Assembly (NCBI GenBank): GCA_028819845.1
Contig: JAPPKS010000017.1
Span: forward strand, 199,516 to 242,189
Direction: 5' to 3'
From: Candidatus Poribacteria bacterium
Lineage (GTDB): Bacteria > Poribacteria > WGA-4E > PCPOR2b
Length of the DNA stretch: 42,674 nt
The notes beneath the pieces are model-generated. The model ran no database searches, had not been told where the DNA came from, and worked only from the letters and a program-made list of their open reading frames with translations. This document shows positions 16,340 through 23,806 of the stretch, one piece after another (within the stretch, counting starts at the first letter, position 1; each line of letters begins with the position of its first letter). Made by a program: the position numbers and the translations under genes.

Positions 16340-16813
16340 ATGAGCGACAAATTGTGGGACCGACTTAGCGATAATCAAAACAGCTTCATTATCATCTCAT
16401 GCGCAAAACAGAAAATTTGGGACAGAACTCTTAATGCCGGTCCCACTCTTGCTAAAGATGCTTACGTAAGTGCTTATTTTCGGCTATCTCGTGCGTTCGC
16501 CGAAAAATACGGAACAGGTTGGGCAATCCTCTCTGCAAAGTACGGAATCATCTCTCCTGATTTTATCATTCATCAAGATTACGATGTGTCATTCAAAACC
16601 AATCCATTTTCACCCATCGAATCAAAGTTCAGTCGGCAACTTGTTGATATGAGAATCGAAACGTACGATTCGGCAATCTTCCTCGGCGGGCAATCTTATT
16701 ATAAAAAATTGCAAAAGGCTTTCATGGATTTTAATCTTCCCCTCCAAAGTCCGCTAGCTCACCTTTTCATTGGACAACGAATGAGATTATTGAATGACGC
16801 ACTGGGCAAATAA
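16340..16813 (+). CDS. DUF6884 / YaaA-like protein
   Basis: The 157-residue protein has an IIISCAKQK strand, a helix with YFRLSRAFAEKYG, then ILSAKYGIISPD, a YDVSFK segment, and IFLGGQSYYKKL. These match the DUF6884 pattern (SCxKxK, SAKYGxxxP, YD, GGxxY), a small alpha/beta fold related to the YaaA family. Related domains occur with transglycosylases that handle 7-deazaguanine bases, which fits the location 12 bp after the DpdA-like gene. A role as an accessory to base modification or base recognition in DNA is inference. No strong ribosome binding site is seen, so coupling to the upstream frame is likely. Confidence 0.75.
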   Translation: MSDKLWDRLSDNQNSFIIISCAKQKIWDRTLNAGPTLAKDAYVSAYFRLSRAFAEKYGTGWAILSAKYGIISPDFIIHQDYDVSFKTNPFSPIESKFSRQLVDMRIETYDSAIFLGGQSYYKKLQKAFMDFNLPLQSPLAHLFIGQRMRLLNDALGK

Positions 16814-16961
16814 CGCGTGCGTGGATCGTCATAACAATCTGGTTCTAGCCAGTTTATCCAATGTCCTCTTACCCTTGGTTTTCCAAGTTGTCTATAGAAA
16901 AGGTACAACCCAATTCAGTCCTGAGACCGGGACCGTAGATATAGAATCGCAGCTGTACACT

Positions 16962-17005
16962 ATGGAAAACACGTATGACTGCAAACCCACTTTGATTGTC
17001 ACGCA
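16962..17005 (+). pseudogene. 5'-end fragment of a phytanoyl-CoA dioxygenase gene
   Basis: The first 44 bases from ATG 16962 encode MENTYDCKPTL and align with the start of the intact PhyH gene at 20999 (MKNTYDCEPTL) at about four of every five bases. Similarity then stops and the frame runs into upstream block B. It looks like a gene start cut off when the flanking modules were assembled. Confidence 0.55.
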
Positions 17006-17019
17006 TAATACAAATCTGA

Positions 17020-17120
17020 CATCATTCCAAAATAATTCCCCAGCCCGATGCCACAAAAAGTACCCTCCGCTACGTCTGGGATGTAATACACCCTCCATGT
17101 CACAGTATCATTTCGTTTGT
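17020..17120 (+). repeat. Upstream block, copy B (paralogous to 11079-11177)
   Basis: This non-coding block is alignable with the block upstream of the NurA-HerA operon, sharing CCCCA-CCC-ATGCC-CAAAA and TACCCTC-GCTAC-TCTG words. Both are followed by a TTGATA-type promoter, though copy A has about 80 extra bases in between. The two defence-like modules therefore seem to share an upstream module by duplication. Confidence 0.6.
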
Positions 17121-17194
17121 ATGCCCTTTTTATGGCGACTTTCGCCAACCGCGCGCGTCGTTGATGCGGGAGTCTTCAAAGGCATATTCTCCCC

Positions 17195-17223
17195 TTGATA
17201 TCTACTTTCTGTTTTCGTAAAAT
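17195..17223 (+). promoter_or_regulatory. Predicted promoter of the Type IIL restriction-modification gene
   Basis: TTGATA (17195-17200), a 17-bp spacer and TAAAAT (17218-17223) lie about 110 nt upstream of the start codon at 17333. The preceding bases (TCCCCTTGATAT) match the corresponding region of the first copy (TCCTCTTGATAT). Confidence 0.55.
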
Positions 17224-17332
17224 AAACTCAACTCAATCCGTTTGATTGTTCGGTGCTTATCAATTGGAAAACTGAATTTGATTTTTGTGTGCTTCGGCAT
17301 ACGTTATACCACTCTGAAAAGGACGAAACGAC

Positions 17333-20116
17333 ATGCGCCTGTCGTGGAATGAAATTCGTGTCCGTGCCGCTGCTTTCGCTCAAGATTGGGCAGATGAGGG
17401 CTACGAAAAAGGGCAAACCCAACTATTTTACCGCGACTTTTTCGAGATTTTTGGAATGCCGGTGCGCCGGGTTGCCGCGTTTGAAGAACCTGTTCAACTG
17501 CTTGGTGATAAGCGCGGCTTTATTGACCTGTTTTGGAAGGGCATGCTGCTCGTCGAACAGAAAAGTCTGGGACGCGACTTAACACAAGCCAGAGACCAAG
17601 CGTTTTCGTATTTTCCCGGTCTCACGGACGCTGACCTGCCGCGATATATCCTATTGAGCGATTTTCAGACGTTTGATTTGTGCGATCTCGACGAAGATGA
17701 TCGTGTTGCCTTTACCCTCGCCGACTTACCGCAACATGTCGAAAAGTTCGGCTTTATCTTGGGTGTGCAGAAGCGATCCTTCAGGGATCAGGATCCGGTC
17801 AACATCGAAGCTTCCGAGCGTGTTGGTCAACTACACGACGCACTAGCCGAATCCGGTTACACGGGGCATAATCTAGAACAATTCTTGGTTCGCATCGTCT
17901 TCTGCTTCTTTGCCGACGATACCGGGATTTTTGAGCCGCGTGACATTTTTCTCAATCTGTTGGAAAACCGAACGCAGGAAGATGGTTCAGACCTCGGCGG
18001 TTGGTTAGCGCAACTATTTCAAGTGCTCAACATGCCTATAGAGCATCGATCGACAATCCTAGACGAAGACCTTACCCGCTTTCCCTACGTCAACGGCGAC
18101 CTGTTCCGTGAACAACTGCTCATTCCGTCATTCAATTCCGATATGCGTCACCGGCTTATTGACGCTTGCCATTTCAACTGGTCGGAAATCTCCCCAGCAA
18201 TCTTCGGATCGCTCTTCCAATCGGTAATGGACAAAGATGAACGCCGCGCCCAAGGCGCGCACTACACCACTGAAAAGAACATCCTCAAGGTGATTGAACC
18301 GCTGTTCCTCGACGATTTGCGTGCCGAATTCCAACGCCTCAAAGCCCGAAGGGACAACCGCCGCCTTCCTGAACTGATTGCCTTTCAGCACAGACTCGGT
18401 CGGTTGCGAATATTTGACCCAGCGTGTGGTTGCGGCAACTTCCTCATCATCGCCTACCGTGAACTTCGGATGTTGGAAATAGAGGTGTTAAAAGAGATTA
18501 GTCCGCACGGCCAACTTGACATACTTGCGCAATCGCTTTCGGTGGTTGATGTAGACGGATTCTACGGGATTGAGTTGGGGGAGTTCCCGGTGCGAATCGC
18601 TGAGGTTGCCATGTGGATGATGGACCATATTATGAACAATCGTCTAAGCTTGGAATTTGGTCAGATTTATGCACGCATCCCGTTGGAAAAGTCTCCGCAT
18701 ATCAAACACGGCGACGCGCTGGAAACGGATTGGACGACGCTGCTGCCGTCAGAAGAATGCTCCTATGTACTCGGCAATCCGCCGTTTGCGGGTGCGAAAT
18801 TCCAGTCGCCGCATCAACGCGAACAGGTACGTAGCACCGCCGCGCTAGGCAAAAGCGGCGGCACCCTCGACTATGTGACCGCCTGGTTTATCAAAGCAGG
18901 TGAATACATCAAACAGAGCACAGCGCGAATCGGCTTTGTTGCAACCAATTCCATTACCCAAGGCGAACAGGTGGCGCAGCTTTGGCCGCTACTGTTTGAC
19001 CGTTGTAAGCTGGACATAACTTTCGCGCACCGTACCTTTGCATGGGGCTCGGACGCCCGCGGCATGGCGCATGTTCACGTGGTCATCCTTGGGCTAACAA
19101 AACAGGGCGCCGCATCGCGGGAGACGCGATTATTTTCCTACGACACTCCCAACAGTGAGCCGCACGAGAGTCAACATGTTGCCCTTTCGCCTTACCTGTT
19201 CGACGCAAGTGGATTGACTGATTCACGGATTGTAGTAAAAGAGGAATCTAAACAGATCAACGGTCTGCCAAAGTTGATTATTGGCTCCAAACCCATTGAT
19301 GGCGGAAACTACATTTTCAACGCGGACGAACGCACCGCTTTTTTGAGGGAAGAACCGAACGCCGAGCCGTATCTGCGCCCCTTCGTGGGAAGCCGCGAGT
19401 TTTTACAGGGCGGAGAACGGTGGATACTGTATTTGGCTGATATAGCACCCCAAGTGTTGAGGACGCTGCCGAAGGTCCGCGAGCGTATTGCGGCAGTCCG
19501 AGCCTATCGGTTGGCGAGTAAGAGCAAGCCCACGCAAGCACTCGCCGAGACACCGACCCTTTATCACGTCAACGTCGTTCCAGGAAAGCCGTTTTTGGTC
19601 ATACCGGAAACTAGCTCAGAACGACGATCGTATATCCCCATCGCGTGGCTGGAACCGCCGGCAATTCCAAGTAATTCGTTACGCATCATCGAAAACGCCA
19701 ACAAATCCCTATTCGCGTTGGTCACTTCTGCTATGCAAATGGCTTGGCTGAGGCACATTGGAGGACGCCTAGAGAGCCGCTATCGCTACTCCATCGGTCT
19801 CGTGTACAACACCTTCCCGGTACCCGAAGTCCCAGCGGAACGGCTACAGCGCCTTGAACCTTACGCAGATGCTGTCCTCGCAGCCCGCGCGGCCCATCTC
19901 GACGCCACCTTGGCTGACCTCTACGATCCGAATCTTATGCCTGTTGACCTTCGCAGAGCACACCGCGCCTTGGATAGCGCTGTCGATAAACTCTACCGGC
20001 GTTCTTCATTTTCCTCCGACCGCGAGCGGGTTGAACACCTGCTCGGTTTATATGAAAAAATGATGGTTCCGCTGGCAGCAAACGTCAAACCGAAGCGGAG
20101 GCGTCGTAGGCGATAG
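17333..20116 (+). CDS. MmeI-like Type IIL restriction-modification enzyme
   Basis: The 927-residue protein matches the single-chain MmeI family (MmeI is about 920 residues). An N-terminal PD-(D/E)xK nuclease site reads Asp65-x9-Glu75-x-Lys77, the MmeI spacing, inside FIDLF...LLVEQKS. A helical spacer follows. The gamma-class N6-adenine methyltransferase has motif I FDPACGCGNF (361-370) and motif IV NPPF (482-485). HYTTEKNIL precedes it as in the family. The C-terminal third (about 620-860) is the target-recognition region, and the tail is highly basic (KPKRRRRRR). Such enzymes methylate one strand and cut at a fixed distance with the same polypeptide. The gene is intact and stands alone. Its base composition is closer to the metabolic genes than to the preceding four-gene operon. 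Confidence 0.9.
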   Translation: MRLSWNEIRVRAAAFAQDWADEGYEKGQTQLFYRDFFEIFGMPVRRVAAFEEPVQLLGDKRGFIDLFWKGMLLVEQKSLGRDLTQARDQAFSYFPGLTDADLPRYILLSDFQTFDLCDLDEDDRVAFTLADLPQHVEKFGFILGVQKRSFRDQDPVNIEASERVGQLHDALAESGYTGHNLEQFLVRIVFCFFADDTGIFEPRDIFLNLLENRTQEDGSDLGGWLAQLFQVLNMPIEHRSTILDEDLTRFPYVNGDLFREQLLIPSFNSDMRHRLIDACHFNWSEISPAIFGSLFQSVMDKDERRAQGAHYTTEKNILKVIEPLFLDDLRAEFQRLKARRDNRRLPELIAFQHRLGRLRIFDPACGCGNFLIIAYRELRMLEIEVLKEISPHGQLDILAQSLSVVDVDGFYGIELGEFPVRIAEVAMWMMDHIMNNRLSLEFGQIYARIPLEKSPHIKHGDALETDWTTLLPSEECSYVLGNPPFAGAKFQSPHQREQVRSTAALGKSGGTLDYVTAWFIKAGEYIKQSTARIGFVATNSITQGEQVAQLWPLLFDRCKLDITFAHRTFAWGSDARGMAHVHVVILGLTKQGAASRETRLFSYDTPNSEPHESQHVALSPYLFDASGLTDSRIVVKEESKQINGLPKLIIGSKPIDGGNYIFNADERTAFLREEPNAEPYLRPFVGSREFLQGGERWILYLADIAPQVLRTLPKVRERIAAVRAYRLASKSKPTQALAETPTLYHVNVVPGKPFLVIPETSSERRSYIPIAWLEPPAIPSNSLRIIENANKSLFALVTSAMQMAWLRHIGGRLESRYRYSIGLVYNTFPVPEVPAERLQRLEPYADAVLAARAAHLDATLADLYDPNLMPVDLRRAHRALDSAVDKLYRRSSFSSDRERVEHLLGLYEKMMVPLAANVKPKRRRRRR

Positions 20117-20233
20117 TCGGACAATCCGCCCATCACCTTTTTGAAACAATCCAAAAAAGAAGGCGCCTATTGGACTTTAGCAACCTTTGGTTAAATGTAA
20201 CCGGGGCTTTAAAATGAAGGTAAATTCGCTGAA

Positions 20234-20312
20234 TCTGAATTCTCACTATGCTATTATTCTTAGGATTTTGATTCCCAATAGACAACATCAATCCTGCAAA
20301 TCCTGATTCAGA
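20234..20312. repeat. Small inverted-repeat (MITE-like) element
   Basis: A 79-base segment is bounded by TCTGAAT (20234-20240) and ATTCAGA (20306-20312) and contains internal AGGATTT and AATCCTG words in opposite orientation. It resembles short AATCCTG/CAGGATT-type dispersed repeats seen in many genomes. There is only one copy here, so the call is tentative. Confidence 0.35.
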
Positions 20313-20366
20313 CAGTTTGTTGCGAAGATTGCGCGGGAAGCCGCGTACCCGCCATCAAAAATTCCC

Positions 20367-20395
20367 TTGACAACCTTAACCCGTTTTGATATAAT
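20367..20395 (+). promoter_or_regulatory. Consensus sigma70 promoter
   Basis: TTGACA (20367-20372), a 17-bp spacer (20373-20389) and TATAAT (20390-20395) match the sigma70 consensus at every base. It lies 600 nt upstream of the PhyH gene and directly upstream of a hairpin with a T-tract. The expected transcription start is near 20402. Confidence 0.75.
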
Positions 20396-20401
20396 AAAAT
20401 T

Positions 20402-20469
20402 TCACGGCGTGCTATATTCTATTTGGAGGGGGATAACGCCTTCAAAGTAGATGGCGCGCCTTTTTTTTT
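20402..20469 (+). ncRNA. Candidate small RNA or transcription attenuator
   Basis: The predicted transcript starts just after the consensus promoter and meets a terminator within about 68 nt. Bases 406-415 (GGCGTGCTAT) can pair with 451-460 (ATGGCGCGCC) in a 10-bp stem containing two G-U pairs, followed by nine T. The loop contains GGAGG and CCTTC, which can form a small inner hairpin. GGCGT (406-410) can alternatively pair perfectly with ACGCC (436-440), which would disrupt the terminator. It could be a stand-alone sRNA or an attenuator for downstream transcription. I recognise no known RNA family. Confidence 0.5.
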
Positions 20470-20519
20470 CAAGATACACATTTAGGTGTTCAACCCAAAA
20501 AACCAATTACGCCGAAATA

Positions 20520-20807
20520 TGTGACATTTTGTGAGGTTTTGTGACATCGACCGAAGTTTCAGCAAAACTCTTCACCCCCAAAACCCGCATGGCAAGCGGA
20601 CTTTCTCGGATTATCCACGGTCCAAACACGGGCAGCGCATAACATCACAAAATGTGACATAGTGTGATATCAAAATAAACCATCGACATTCTTGAAGACT
20701 AGCAAACACCGCATGACAAGCGGACTAACACAGGTTTTGTACCTGTCAAACAGCATGTCACATTTAACCTCACAAAATGTGACATGGTGTGATATTTTGT
20801 GACATCG
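20520..20807 (+). repeat. Helically phased TGTGAYAT repeat clusters
   Basis: Three clusters of a 10-bp unit beginning TGTGA occur: 20520-20549 (TGTGACATTT, TGTGAGGTTT, TGTGACATCG), 20653-20672 (TGTGACATAG, TGTGATATCA) and 20778-20807 (TGTGACATGG, TGTGATATTT, TGTGACATCG). The second and third clusters are preceded by TCACAAAA, giving TCACA-AAA-TGTGA dyads, and an inverted octamer lies at 20755. Between clusters, CCGCATGRCAAGCGGACT occurs at 20585 and 20709, so the larger unit recurs at about 124 bp. The 10-bp spacing suits cooperative protein binding on one DNA face. Confidence 0.75.
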
Positions 20808-20998
20808 AATTGGCGGTAGGAAACTTACAATCTGCGTTTTTACTTTATAACCCTTCGAGTAAAGTGAACTTTACTTTGGTAAGCGGTGAATTAGGCGTCA
20901 AGTGTAAAACTTCATCGATCTGGTCAGGTTGAAACGCCTAAAAATATATTTATGCACATGGTATAACGATCAATGGACTAGCATTTGAGCGAAACGCC

Positions 20999-21814
20999 AT
21001 GAAGAACACCTATGACTGTGAACCCACCTTGAATGACACGCAGGTTCTAGACTTCTGCAAAAAGGGTTTCTTGTTGCTGAAAGGTGTTGTCCCGGACAGT
21101 GTGAATCGGCGGGCGTTCGCGTTTCTCGACGAATATCCTTCGGACACGCCGAGTGAGATACTCCAAGAGAGATGGTTTTTTGAGAATGTTATATGCTGCC
21201 CAAAAGCAGTTGGGGCGATTCGATCACTTCTAGGTAGGGAGTTCCGACTGCCGGGCGGGATGAACAACCATCGTGTAGAATGTCCTGCACTTGTGGGCGG
21301 CTGGCATATCGACAGCGGCGGCGATGGTGCCGCCGTATACGGTCCCGAGTTCGACATGCTTCAGGTGTTCTACTACCCCCAAGACGCACCCTTGGAGATG
21401 GGGCCAACTGAAGTGTTGCCTGGATCCCACTGCCTCTTTTGCTCTCAAGCCCATATGCAGCATTACAAGAAAATCCGTGGCGCAGTGTCCACAGCCGCAC
21501 CTGCAGGCTCAATATTCATCACAATTTGGGGCATTTGGCACCGCCGCACCGCCTCCACTGCGAGCGGGACTCGCAACCTACTGAAGTATGAGTATTCGAG
21601 GACAGTGCCGCCAACGCGAGACTGGATTCAGCAACCGAAGTTCGAGGTGAGTCATGCAAAGTCCTCTCCGCCCGGTCTAAAATTTCACCGTGAACACCAT
21701 CGAACCATAAACGACGCCGCGGAGATGTTCTATTGGTTGTGCGGACAGAAATCCGAATACCATGCGGGGAAAAAACCGATGGAAATTCGAAAATCTGGAT
21801 TTTTGCTGCGCTAG
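20999..21814 (+). CDS. Phytanoyl-CoA dioxygenase (PhyH) family protein
   Basis: The 271-residue protein is a predicted Fe(II)/2-oxoglutarate-dependent oxygenase. The facial triad is visible as His103-x-Asp105 (GWHIDSGG) and His181 (IWHRRTAS), and Arg192 is placed to hold 2-oxoglutarate. EMGPTEVLPGSH is the typical PhyH strand. A paralogue at 26747 has the same His181/Arg192 positions. The substrate cannot be inferred: bacterial members hydroxylate small metabolites as well as acyl-CoAs. The ribosome binding site is weak. The gene stands alone, downstream of the phased repeat array. A truncated copy of its 5' end lies at 16962. Confidence 0.9.
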   Translation: MKNTYDCEPTLNDTQVLDFCKKGFLLLKGVVPDSVNRRAFAFLDEYPSDTPSEILQERWFFENVICCPKAVGAIRSLLGREFRLPGGMNNHRVECPALVGGWHIDSGGDGAAVYGPEFDMLQVFYYPQDAPLEMGPTEVLPGSHCLFCSQAHMQHYKKIRGAVSTAAPAGSIFITIWGIWHRRTASTASGTRNLLKYEYSRTVPPTRDWIQQPKFEVSHAKSSPPGLKFHREHHRTINDAAEMFYWLCGQKSEYHAGKKPMEIRKSGFLLR

Positions 21815-21951
21815 CCAATCGCTGATTACCTAATCGGCGATCGTACGAGATTAGCGGATAGGCTATTGGCGAGAACCGTCCACTGGAAGGATACGTTGTT
21901 CTTCGTCTGCGTTCTCATGTCTGTTTTTCAATGGGACCCTCGCCGCCGGAA

Positions 21952-22009
21952 AGTAGTAATACCATTTCGCTTGAATAATAGTGCATATCGTGTTTTCTAT
22001 TATACTACT
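21952..22009. repeat. Short inverted-repeat element
   Basis: The segment is bounded by AGTAGTA (21952-21958) and TACTACT (22003-22009), with extended similarity inward (ATA/TAT). It is about 58 bases long, AT-rich, non-coding and single copy in the window. Confidence 0.3.
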
Positions 22010-22048
22010 ATGACGCAACCCATACGAACTGGTGCCCTTTCCACCGAA

Positions 22049-22273
22049 CCCCGTAGGCGGGGCATCTTGCCCCGCTTTGGAAAGACTTGATTGACGCTAT
22101 TAATGCACTGACAATATACCATACCCCGTAGGCGGGGCATCTTGCCACGCTTTGGAAAGACTCGATTGATGCTATTAATGAACTGACAATATACCGAACC
22201 CCGTAGGCGGGGCATCTTGCCCCGCTTTGGAAAGACTCGATTGATGCTATTAATGCACTGACAATATATAGAA
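22049..22273 (+). repeat. Three tandem 75-bp units, each headed by a REP hairpin
   Basis: The units start at 22049, 22124 and 22199. Each consists of CCCC, GTAGG, the hairpin GCGGGGCA-TCT-TGCCCCGC, and then about 45 bases (TTTGGAAAGACT ... CACTGACAATATA). The second unit has a C-to-A change in the stem (TGCCACGC) without compensation. All copies point the same way. Confidence 0.9.
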
Positions 22274-22346
22274 ACGGTATTAGGTTCTGTTGACATTTCA
22301 TCACAACTGAACAATCATGGGGGCAGTGCACACCCCGATACGATTC

Positions 22347-22369
22347 GTAGGGGTTGGGTTACCCAACCC
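22347..22369 (+). repeat. GTAG-headed REP hairpin with GGGTTGGGT stem
   Basis: GTAG (22347-22350) is followed directly by GGGTTGGGT, T, ACCCAACCC, a near-perfect palindrome. It has the same 5' tetranucleotide as the other REP hairpins but an unrelated stem. Confidence 0.65.
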
Positions 22370-22533
22370 TCTTTTCTCAATCATTTCTGTATGGTTAGGA
22401 GTTTCCCGCCCAGCGGTTGATTTGTGGGCGGGGTGACCTGATAAACACTATCGCCCTCGCTATTCACTCGGTTGATCCCCTACGGTTACGGAGGGATTTA
22501 CACAAATGTCAACACGCCCTAGTAGAGTCGACA

Positions 22534-23583
22534 TTAAATGGAAATCCCAAGCCCGCTAGCAATCTGAACCACCCTATCCCAAGTGGAGTCCTCTATCATT
22601 ATCCCGTTTGCTAACCTTACCGATTTCTCTCTAGACTCTATCTCGTAAGGAACGAGCACTTCAGCATCGGGAGTGGTCGGCGGTGAACTTTTCATGTGGC
22701 GTAACATTTCATCGACATCGTCCGTAAACTCGGTTAGCGAACGAAAAGATTCAACTTCGATCGCCATCGTTGTAAACGTGCTGCCATGCGTAAACCAAGC
22801 ATCTGCCGCTGCAGGTCGAGCGTGCCCGCCGCCGCTGAGTACACCTGAAAGTGCTTCTATCGCCAACATTAATCCGTAACCCTTGTGTCCGCCGAACGGG
22901 AGAATCGCCCCGACAGGCGGCCCATAAAGGTCTGCCGGGTTCGTCGTCGATTGCCCTTGAGAGTCAAGCACCCAGCCACGCGGAATCTCCTCCTCCCTCC
23001 GCATCATGACGCGAATCTTGCCTTCGGGAACGATGCTGGTAGCCATGTCCAATACCATGCCTCCTGACTCCCTGCCGCTGGGAATCCCCCACGCCATTGG
23101 ATTCGTACCGATTCGCGCGTCCTTGCCGCCCCATGGGGCGACGAGTTGACCTGCTCCTTCCGCGTTGCAACAGAGAAAACCGATAAATCCCTGCGACGCT
23201 ATATCCTCTACATATTCTCCAAGTCGTCCGATGTGGGAAGCATTCTTCACCGAAACCAAGCCGATTCCGTACACCTGCGCTTTTTGTACGGCGATGTCCG
23301 CAGATTGCGATGCCGCGACCTGCCCGAACGACATGTGGGCGTCAATTAAACAAGTTGCGGCTTTGTCCCTGACGACTTCAATACGGTTGTCGCCGGCAAT
23401 CTTCCCCTCCTGTAACCAGGTGGCATAATCAGCTAGACGGATGATTCCGTGGGAATCCAGACCGACTAAGTTGGACCCGATAAGGTGGCGCGCAACTCTG
23501 TCCGCAACGTCGTCGGTCGCACCCGCAGACCTCAGAACCCGCGATCCGATTTCACTCAATTCTTCATGTGACTTTATAGGCAC
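22534..23583 (-). CDS. Ldh-family (malate/L-lactate/ureidoglycolate-type) NAD(P)-dependent dehydrogenase
   Basis: The 349-residue protein belongs to the Ldh_2 oxidoreductase family, unrelated to Rossmann-fold lactate dehydrogenases. Landmarks are GLDSHGIIRLADY near the N-terminus (catalytic His region), VKNASHIGRLGEYVE, GTNPMAWGIP, VLDMATS, and PFGGHKGYGLMLAIEALSGVLSGG. It is expected to oxidise or reduce an alpha-hydroxy or alpha-keto acid in the cytoplasm. Translation begins at GTG 23583 with AAAGGA upstream. It is transcribed away from the IolD cluster. The precise substrate is not visible from sequence. Confidence 0.9.
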   Translation of the reverse strand: MPIKSHEELSEIGSRVLRSAGATDDVADRVARHLIGSNLVGLDSHGIIRLADYATWLQEGKIAGDNRIEVVRDKAATCLIDAHMSFGQVAASQSADIAVQKAQVYGIGLVSVKNASHIGRLGEYVEDIASQGFIGFLCCNAEGAGQLVAPWGGKDARIGTNPMAWGIPSGRESGGMVLDMATSIVPEGKIRVMMRREEEIPRGWVLDSQGQSTTNPADLYGPPVGAILPFGGHKGYGLMLAIEALSGVLSGGGHARPAAADAWFTHGSTFTTMAIEVESFRSLTEFTDDVDEMLRHMKSSPPTTPDAEVLVPYEIESREKSVRLANGIMIEDSTWDRVVQIASGLGISI

Positions 23584-23665
23584 TTTTCTTATCCTTTAAG
23601 AGTTACGCAGTTGAACGTCCAAAGGTTCGTAGTAGCATCAAAGGAGCGAATAGCGACTGCGATAG

Positions 23666-23806
23666 AAATCCTCCTTATTGCCCGATTTTGCACAAAAAAT
23701 ATGTCAGGTCAAGGAAGAGAACGACCTGCCGACGGCGAAAAAATTTGCGCTGCTACAAACCGAACTGCGTAAGTTCTATCCTTATTTTAATAAATTTATC
23801 CCTTGA
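23666..23806 (+). pseudogene. Possible 3'-end remnant of an unknown gene
   Basis: A 46-codon open frame between an in-frame TAG and the TGA at 23804-23806 has protein-like composition (KEENDLPTAKKFALL, then QTELRKFYPYF). It has no ATG and no ribosome binding site. I do not recognise the family. It may be the surviving tail of a lost gene or a dispersed repeat with coding origin. Confidence 0.3.

Larger units (their letters stand above)
16814..17332. other. Intergenic region between the four-gene operon and the restriction-modification gene
   Basis: These 519 bases hold three things described separately: a short 5' fragment of a PhyH-type gene (16962-17005), copy B of the upstream block (17020-17120) and a predicted promoter (17195-17223). 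The longest reading frame (from 16794) joins unrelated pieces and I do not accept it as a gene. Confidence 0.6.
20117..20998. other. Structured intergenic region
   Basis: These 882 bases contain no believable gene. They hold a small inverted-repeat element (20234-20312), a consensus promoter (20367-20395) feeding a short hairpin-terminated segment (20402-20469), and an array of phased repeats (20520-20807). All are listed separately. The last 190 bases before the PhyH gene are AT-rich without clear structure. Confidence 0.6.
21815..22533. other. Repeat-filled intergenic region
   Basis: These 719 bases contain a short inverted-repeat element (21952-22009), three tandem 75-bp REP units (22049-22273) and a further REP hairpin (22347-22369). 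The open frames on the minus strand across the array exist because 75 is a multiple of three; they are not genes. Confidence 0.7.

Noticed and set aside
16794-17198. 134-codon frame after the DUF6884 gene
   Set aside because: It fuses a phyH 5' fragment with a non-coding repeat block; only the 44-base phyH match is meaningful.
21866-22090. 74-codon frame downstream of PhyH
   Set aside because: It runs into the REP array and lacks a ribosome binding site and recognisable sequence.
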